64,000 bases of DNA, from positions 4,676,209 through 4,740,208 of the forward strand of contig NC_087065.1 in assembly GCF_963678635.1 (NCBI RefSeq), given 5' to 3'. The DNA is from Symsagittifera roscoffensis (taxonomy: Eukaryota; Xenacoelomorpha; Acoela; Convolutidae). Positions 56,440 through 64,000 of this stretch are shown here, in pieces. A program made the translations under genes and the position numbers. A model generated the notes under the pieces. The model had not been told where the DNA came from, did no database searches, and saw only the letters and a program-made list of their open reading frames with translations. Positions within the stretch are counted from its first letter, which is position 1; each line of letters starts with the position of its first letter.

Positions 56440-59416
56440 AATAGTCGTCAATCAGCTTCGCCAACATGTTTAACTTCAATCTCTCAGTCACAATATCATT
56501 GCTGGAGTTGATTCCACTGCCCTTATGTGCAGATTCACAAATCAAATTCCGGTAGTTTTTGAAAGATGATGATGGATTTGTTGTCACGAGGAACCGAAAA
56601 ATCAAGACTCGTTATATCCCAAGAGACCGTTTGCAACAAGATTTTTGGCGCTTCTTTGTCGAAAATAACTTCTACGACAGCGTGAGGTGATACAAATTTC
56701 TTGTATTTGGGTTTTCTTCCACCCGAGATCAATCCATTTGTTTTCTCTTTAAGTGGGAAAAAATTTTCTGCTCTATGGAGCAACACATTGCAAGTTCTCT
56801 CACAATGTGGTTTTGAACTATTTTTGAGGTGGTACCCTTCCGGTGAATGTGATTATCATTATTACAGGCAGAGCAAACATGTTTTAGCTACTTGAATTGA
56901 TCTTTATTAAAGACCGAAAATGACCAAATTTCTCTTTACACGATATGCCAGGTGGACCAGTAGGTTTTTGTCTGCTGTCCGTGTTGATTTTCTAGTTTGA
57001 AGCAACATTCTGACTTATTACGCTAGCAATACTTGTGAACGTCGGACAAAACGCTTGCTATTAATATAGGTTCTTTGCTACTTTCTTTCTTTGAAAATAA
57101 ATCTAAAATTCGCTTGAAAATAGTTTATTAGAATGAATTTACTACAAGATTGCCTTAACTCTCGATGTTTGTTTGAATGGTTTGGTTGGAGATATTTTTG
57201 TTGAGGTTTTAAGAGAAATTGATTGGTGTCTTTAGAGAAAAAGAATGCTGTTTTTAGAGAAAAAGGTTGAAATTAATTTCAGTAGTTTCAATTTCTGTTT
57301 ATATTTCATTGGTAAACTTCTCAATTTGATTTAGCAAATAAGAGGTTAGTTTTTAGCATCGCTATCTCTCGTGATAGTCATTCACTTGTATTTAACGAAT
57401 AGTATCGTTCGCATATTTGTATTTAACGAGTGGAGTCGTTTCTATTCCCAATACTTAAAATTTTATACGAGTTATTCCAAATACTTTAAGCATTTTAGTG
57501 GTGGTCCCACACTTTGTGCGCAAAAAAATTCCATGTTTCTGTTTTAATCTGAAATCAGAACAGATTCATCTGGTTCCCGTTTAAAAACGCAAAAGTTAAA
57601 GGGTTTTCCCCGGAGCCTTTTGGTTTTTGCGTTAATAAACCCAAACCAGAGGAGTCTGTTCTGATTTTATAGTGAAACGAAAACATGGAATTTATTTTGT
57701 GCACAAAGCGTGACGGAACCAAAGTTTGCCAGAATTTCATGGCTTTCTGCTTTGCTCTTAAACAATTGTTAAAGTCCAAGAGCAAAATGCATAAACCAAG
57801 ACATTTTGCGATCCAGCAGGATCGTTTATTAGCTTGGTTTTAATAATTCAAAATTTCAAAACCCATGGAAGACAACGTCTTGAATACCACCACATATCCA
57901 AAATTGGTGGAAAAAAAACAAATCTTATCTCTGGTTTATGAGCCTCCAGTCCTGGAACTTTTTTAAATTAAATCAAGTGTGCAGCTACAACAGCATGAAA
58001 TTGTCTCAACTACTATTGGAAAAATTACAAGAGCGTCCATAACGAGAACACTCGAACTAAATTCAGCGGTTGCGAGCTTAGTTTTGCCTGTTATTAGTCT
58101 TGAGGCACGCTAGCTTTGCGTCATCTGCCAAAAAATCTGAAGAATTCATGCCAATCCTGTATGTTTCCATCAAACTGAAACAGGTTCCCTTCGGGAAGAT
58201 GGTTTTTAAGGCTGGGCATTTGAGTTTCAGCCAAATCTTGAAAAAAATGTGGCGCTCCGTTTATTCAACATGGTTTTGAAAATTCACAAGATTAGATCCG
58301 TCAATTGATTATCAATCTAGCTTTAAGTTGAACAAGAACATTGACTGAGGGAAAAAATCCTAAAGGACGTTGCAAAACCATTTTTCAGTCTCATAAATAA
58401 AGTTGGTGGATTGGAATAGTTTGTCATAGAACAGTTAGACTATTAGCAATTCGTCTGATTTATAGGAACATAAGTTTTGTGATGAATTTGCAGATTTGCG
58501 GCGTTACTTTGCGATAGACGATGAGGAAAGCAATTTTTTGTTGATTTAGTGATTTTGTTTCAGTGATTCTCTGTTTGATTGTGTTGCAGGCACCACTGAG
58601 AATTATGGAAAAATGGTTCTAACTGTTAGAGCAATTGATGGTCCCATACCTAAGTAGTCCAAAAGCATAGTCAATCATTGAAACTTTTCCATAGGATCAT
58701 ATGTGAGAATGAAACTAAAATTTGTTCAGCAATACCGGTGGTGTTGAAGGAGGGTAAATAAAATTTGGCAGGGTCGATGCTAGTACATGGTAGCTAGTAT
58801 TACAATCCCAGAGTTTTACTTACTGTTTTACCTACGATGTTGACAAGTTTTCAAAGATTTTTCTTCAAGATTTTTCAAAGATTTTTCAAGGTTCGACAAA
58901 GGTCGCGAAGATTGCTGGGTTTCTGGTGGTCATTTTTGTGTGTCATAGTTGAGACTTGATTGATTTCTGAAACTGTGTAGTTTCTAATAAAACTTTCTTG
59001 ATGAATAACTTTGGTCAGCGGCAAAGATTGACCAGTATAGGACAACACTCTTCCAATCCAATTGGTTTTTCTGTCGAACTCAACCATTTCGAAAAATGCA
59101 AATTTCTGAGACTACTTAAATTTGAACAGCTTTAATGCCCATAGAAGCATCGTTCTCAAGTTAGCACTGTTCTAAGTTTATTTTTTTGCTATATTCTGGC
59201 GATTGATCATCCGAGTTCTGAAAGATTTCTTTCGAATTTCAGGACAATTTTTTGTTCCAAAAAACGATTTTTTTGCTCTGTAACTCTCAAAGCCATCATG
59301 GTTTGTTTTTCCAGTTTATAATGGGTGCGCTTGACCTTCTGAAGATTTCGTTCAACCTCAGTAAAGTTCTTCGACTGTGATCCGGTCACGTGATCTGTAA
59401 GTTTCAGATGTGTCAA
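56440..59416 (-). pseudogene. Trail of decayed minus-strand coding fragments, possibly BEL/Pao-like
   Basis: Several minus-strand stretches have protein-like composition although broken by stops and frame changes: 59,416-59,207 (a charged helix), 59,087-58,875, 58,250-58,125, about 56,900-56,790 (a C-x2-C-x4-H start) and 56,786-56,440. The piece at 58,250-58,125 contains LPEGNLFQFDG followed by DWHEFFRFF, which matches the shape of the BEL/Pao Gag signature (LPKLxLPxFDG...W..F). The rest is unrecognised. It could equally be several unrelated remnants or a host pseudogene. No LTRs were seen. Confidence 0.3.
57503..57720. mobile_element. Fold-back element with ~70-bp inverted arms
   Basis: GGTCCCACACTTTGTGCGC...ATTCCATGTTT...ATCAGAACAGA at the left is matched inverted at the right (TCTGTTCTGAT...ACATGGAAT...GCACAAAGCGTGACGGAACC), with a nested AACGCAAAA/TTTTGCGTT pair. 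The ~218 bp unit is almost one hairpin. No clear target duplication. Confidence 0.75.
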
Positions 59417-59609
59417 TTTTTCGTGAAGAATTAGAAGCTTTGAACATTGAATCCTCGCCTTTTTTTCTTATCCTCAGGTTCTCAGGTCCCTGAAATTCTA
59501 GTTTTATATTTTTCAACTTCCCGGAGAACCTTTTCATTGGCTGCCCGCATCCAGCTTCAGGCGTTAAAAATTTTTATTTTAGTACCAGACCTAAGTTGAG
59601 AAAAATTGA

Positions 59610-60420
59610 TTTCAATCATATAATAATCTGTTATAATTCTCTTTTTAAAATCAAGCTATAAAAATTCTTATACATTTTATTCGATTATAATTGCTTGTTA
59701 ACACATCTACTCTTTGATACAATTATAATCGATTTTGATTGATTATTTTGATCCCAATTCCTAACTTATATGTTTTGCACAAGAAATCCATAATTATTGA
59801 TTAGAATCCCTTTTGTTTACCATTTTGTCTTCAACCTTGCGTCTGAATTGCTGAAATTTTTCGCTTTTACTTATGTTAAAAATGAGAAAATTGTTTTAAA
59901 AGGATTCAAATGAATTCAAAATATATTTATTCATTTTTTCTTCGTAAGAGTTGTTTCATGATGCACAACTTAGATTTTTTCCACCACCAAAACATCAGCA
60001 CATTGCTTTAGTTTCATAGTTTATTCAGAAAATTTAAGTTTCACTGACCGCGGGAACCTTTCAACTATTAGGAGAGGATTTCTATGAAACTTTTGTTCCG
60101 TGGTAAGACTATGTGTTCAGATGAACCAAAGTGTGACAAGGCATCTCATTTTTAAAGATTTTGTTATTGGCAGAAACACTTAAAGCCATAGGGTATAATT
60201 TTTATCTTGTGGCATTTGGTGTGACAAAATTTTTTGGCATTTGGTGTGACAAAATTTTTGCAAATTTTTTTTTAATTGACTATAATCAATTATAATTGAT
60301 TTAAATAGTTTTTATATTAACAAAAATCAACCATAATCCATTTTAGGAGACTTCAAATTGTTTGGAAATTATCACATTTAAAATCGATTATAAATTCTTT
60401 GAACATCTTATTTTGGTTAT
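59610..60420. repeat. ATTATAATCGAT repeats in two clusters
   Basis: Variants of ATCGATTATAATTG cluster at 59,610-59,760 and 60,270-60,420, often in inverted relation. It may be a degraded fold-back like those at 41.6 and 55.4 kb. AT-richness makes chance matches likely, so confidence is low. Confidence 0.35.
60211..60260 (+). repeat. Two 25-bp tandem units
   Basis: GGCATTTGGTGTGACAAAAT plus a T run occurs twice head to tail, at 60,211 and 60,236. Confidence 0.85.
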
Positions 60421-61502
60421 CTTTTTCTTGATTGTCTCACAGTTTTGAAGGGGCAAACGCTTTAGATTAGTACAGTAACAACGAAGTAAAAGGAGAGTCC
60501 ATACCTCAAGCGAGAAGGGTCGGTCAAACTCTTTTTTGCTTCTGAACAAGTTTCTGGTCTTTAGATAAAACCTGTTGCAGCTAAAAAAAATTCATTTTTC
60601 TCAGTTTAGTTGAAAAAAGACAATTTAGGTATGAAAATTTTTTTTTCATGTACCTCAATAACAAACTTGAAAGCAATTCAGTAATTAGCATACGAATTTT
60701 TATTTCTATTCCGACTTATTGAGTTATTGTTTGTTAAATCGTTGTGCCAAGTTACGAGATCAAGTTTCTATGCCAAAATAAATCTCAACTTATCTATAGC
60801 AACACTGAGCAAAAAGTAACAGTCAAGTTTTTAACATAATGAGTTGTGTTGAAAAAATGAACAATTCAGTCTAAATATTGAAGTAAATGATCAGAATTTG
60901 TTAAAATTGATTAAAATGGGTTTATTGATTTGACAAGAAAAAAAAAGACTAAAACCCAAGTCTTAAGATCCTTTTTGAATTTAAGATTCTTTTTGAATTT
61001 TATGGCATTGAGAACCCAAAATGATCCATTATTATCTATGAACTTCCAATGCGGGCAGAAATTCAATACTTTAAAATATTCTCTTTTCCTGTAAAATTTA
61101 CTTTCAAAGCTTAAATTACATACTTTTTTCTACAAGAAACTTTATCAGCGTTAGACGAATAAGCGTTAGTAAAATTTCGTCAAAAATTTGGCCAAAGGAA
61201 CGCATTTCCCACTTTTCTTTCCATTTTTTCTAGTCTATTGAGTTTTTGAAAGCTCTTTTACAAATCTAAATTCGCGGAATTTTGCAAATTATAAATCCTA
61301 AGCCTAACCGAGGTTTTTATTTCAAATAAAACAATATATTGAACAATAACACAAAAATTTTCTTTTCAAATTGTTTCAGAGAACAGCTGAAAACATTCGA
61401 CCAATCAATCAAAATCATATAATTCAAAATGTTCAAACGAGCATGCTCAGACACAGGTGTGAATTCTGTCAGCTCTTAAATAGATTCATTATAAAGAATT
61501 TA
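60421..61502. other. Noncoding DNA, nothing recognised
   Basis: AT-rich sequence with no supported gene. Confidence 0.4.
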
Positions 61503-61765
61503 TTCAAGCGGTGACAGGACTCGAATATGCATCTCGGCATGCCAGTTTGAACATTTTGAGATCCTGAGGCAATTCTTTGAATTCGTTAATTTTGAAACAA
61601 CGAGATTCTTTTTGAAATAGTTATTAATTTTTTTTAAATGCAACCAGTTTGTGCCATCTGTCATAAACCATCAACTATTACTCGAACTCTTCAATTTCTA
61701 TTGTAAGAGCTCTATAGCTACTCAATTAGACCTGTCCACGTAGTGGCAATCTAATTATCAAATGG
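61503..61765. repeat. Dispersed repeat with a tRNA-like T-arm, copy 2
   Basis: TTCAAGCGGTGACAGGA followed about 225 bp later by GACCTGTCCACGTAGTGG matches the order seen at 45,857-46,215. On the minus strand it gives ATTCGAGTCCTGTC, close to a box B. Strongly diverged. Confidence 0.5.
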
Positions 61766-62289
61766 TTTTTTTTTCTCATCAAGCGTAATATTTATGGAAA
61801 GAAAGTAAATTGTGAGAGTCAATTGATTGTGTAGGACTCGCAAAATCTTTCATTTCTCAACCTACACTTTTTTATGAAAAAATGAATTGTATATGTAAAT
61901 AAGAAGAGTTTTGTTTGTTTTCAGGAATATGAAAGTATCTGAATCAATAAAAATGCATTTATTTAAATTTAAAAAAAAGGAAGGCATAGTCCATTACAAC
62001 ATAAGGGTAAATCTTTCTTTTGTCATATTCTGTTTTTAATTTTGTTAATTGAATTTTTTTTCCCAAGCTTATTTGAAGCTTTAAAACTTCACATGAACTT
62101 TAATATTCTTAGTTATCGGTAGAAAAACTGGCAAAAGCTAACTCAGAAGGTAAGTTTTGAACGATCAACGATTTATTCATTATTGAACTAAGTTTTGCTT
62201 CTGAGGAATCAGATCAAACTTAATGATGTTGATGTAATCAAGGGAAAATGAAAAAAAAAAATGCTCAGCGCGACTTATTTTCCGGTTTT
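61766..62289. other. Noncoding DNA, nothing recognised
   Basis: AT-rich sequence with no supported gene or clear repeat. Confidence 0.4.
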
Positions 62290-62545
62290 GAAAGTCGAGA
62301 ACATGCAGTTTTTTGACCGAACGTCCGCGGCTGAGAAAAGTTATAAGTCAAGCATAAAATCAAAATATTTCAGATGTTGGTCGAGAAAGTCGAAACCCTA
62401 AAACGAAACCCGTCAAAACATACCAAGCACGGTCAAAACATTGGTTAAATACACTCAAAAAATACCCAATTTTGGTCAACTGCAGTTAAAAGATAGGTCA
62501 AGTAAAATCAACCAACACATAGGTCGAGCACACCTCTTTAATTAA
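62290..62545. repeat. Second cluster of GTCGAGAAAGTCGAAAC repeats
   Basis: GGTCGAGAAAGTCGAAAC, GTCAAAACATACCAA and AACACATAGGTCGAGCA recur as in 18,120-18,800, so the two loci share a repeat family more than 43 kb apart. Confidence 0.6.
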
Positions 62546-64000
62546 TTGCAACCCTGAAAAAAATGTTTGCATATTTTGTTAAACCCCCAATAACAAAGTT
62601 AAGTTTGAAGTAAAAAAATGCTATGTTGCATCCAAACATGCATCATTTGGTGCATTGGGTTTGTGTGGGAGTGATTTGATTTTGAATTACATAAAACCAG
62701 TTAAATTGGACGTCTTCATTTTATAAGAACTTTGCTCAGTGCGAGCAAAAGTTATCACAATTACGGTTTCTTGAATCTTCTTACAAAAACTATTAGTTTT
62801 TTGTTTTCTAGGTTGAGCTCAGTTTAGTGCACAATATCAGAAAAAAAACTAAAGAATTACTTAGTCTATATATAGTCTGGAGATGATCGAACTAAGCATA
62901 TACAGCTCAACATTTTCACCGCTTTTCAACGAAAACGCTAGAAGCAACAATGATTGATTTTAAATATTACCCTGCTCAATGAATTTCAAACAAAAAAACT
63001 GCATTTATTATATCCAAAAGATATAAATTTTTTTTATGTTTTAATTTTTTCTTTGTAAATGCTAGCTCATAAACCTTAACAAAACGTTTTTTGAAATTGA
63101 AGAAAAATCGAAAAAAGGTAAAAAATGCCATCATGTAAGGAATGTACCAAAATAGTCAACGTAGATTTTCTGACTTTTTTTCCAACATTTGTGCTATAAA
63201 TTCACTTTAACGCAAACTTTTTTCTTTTTGTTTTACATTTTTTTTCTTATGCGAAATCATGACCAAAAAATTTTTTCAAAAAAATTAGATTTTCGTTAAT
63301 GATGATTCCAAATGAGAAGGAAATATTTTAAAACCTAGCGAAAAAGTGAGAAAAAAATCAGCGAGAAATGAATTGTATTTTGCGAGAAACTCAGCGAGAA
63401 AAGTAATTTGTCAGGTTTTTGTGTGGTCAACACTTGGCTTTGGAATCCAACTCGAAGACACCTAACGCATATTATTTGAAAAATTGTTTGCGGAATCATG
63501 ACGTAAGCAAGCTCAACTCTGTGTTCTGATATAAAACTTATTTTGGTGTCCTAATAAATCATTTTTTGGAAAATAAATATTATCTCATTATAAGTTCTGC
63601 CAAAACTTTCCTAAGAAACAAGGCTAGCATTTTTCGATAATCTTAAGCCAAGTATTTGCAAACTATTGTTTTAAAACAATTTTTATATGTAGAGGATGTA
63701 TAAATTAATATAAAAAAGGAGAAAACAGCTTCGGGAAAAGGTAACTGTACTTTCAGGAAGTTAAAGAAGACTGTTAAAAATTGATAACTTGGCTAGCCTG
63801 GGCCATTTACGAACAATATATTTCTTTCTTATGGCATCCGAGAAAGATAAATTTATTTGATTTTAATCAAGTCTTGTTTGATTGAGTCAGTTTTCGAGTT
63901 TTAATGTTCAACTTTCAAATTTTTTGGTGGGAGATTTTTTGTCATCTGAAAAACTCTGTTGGTTAATTAACGAGCGATCTATTGCTTTTTTAACACTTGT
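62546..64000. other. Right end of the window, nothing recognised
   Basis: AT-rich sequence with no supported gene, RNA or repeat structure. Confidence 0.4.

Noticed and set aside
1-64000. CRISPR array, bacterial operon or riboswitch
   Set aside because: Introns, LTR retrotransposon and animal-type proteins show a eukaryotic nuclear genome; the tandem repeats have no unique spacers of regular length.

Overview
The window is animal nuclear DNA: AT-rich, with GT-AG introns, long gene-poor stretches and a very high density of mobile and repeated DNA. The only gene I can name firmly, an AIRAPL/ZFAND2B orthologue, is a metazoan protein. The species cannot be told from the sequence. The families of the retroelements, the many short fold-back elements and the short introns suit an invertebrate.

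Layout. (1) 0-2 kb: a complete three-exon ZFAND2B-like gene on the + strand (two AN1 fingers, UIM-like helices, C-terminal CaaX box). (2) 2-7 kb: intergenic DNA with short non-autonomous transposons, including two 215-217 bp copies of one family with perfect 8-bp target duplications. (3) 7-15.7 kb: a probable minus-strand gene of unknown function, pieced together from four GC-rich, phase-compatible exons with a poly-Asn tract and hydrophobic segments. Its last intron holds a 3.5 kb array of degenerate ~86 bp repeats. (4) 16-27.6 kb: more short elements and tandem repeats, ending in three head-to-tail copies of a ~2.4 kb unit. (5) 28.9-32.2 kb: a decayed minus-strand non-LTR-type reverse transcriptase element with a CCHC motif, beside a 9-bp minisatellite. 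(6) 32.8-34.2 kb: two adjacent ~700 bp long-TIR elements with TA target sites (Tc1/mariner type). (7) 36-38.4 kb: a decayed FLYWCH plus MULE transposase. (8) 38-46 kb: small repeats, fold-backs and noncoding DNA. (9) 47,179-54,298: a complete, apparently young Ty3/gypsy retrotransposon with 257 bp LTRs, a 5-bp target duplication and one intact 2,166-codon Gag-Pol frame whose ATG straddles the LTR/primer-binding-site junction. (10) 54.3-64 kb: palindrome-rich repeats, a trail of decayed minus-strand coding fragments (one stretch looks like BEL/Pao Gag) and unassigned DNA.

No genes form a pathway here. The window is two host genes arranged tail to tail, followed by a region built mainly by transposition and tandem duplication. 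Family assignments come from recognised motifs and were not checked against a database.
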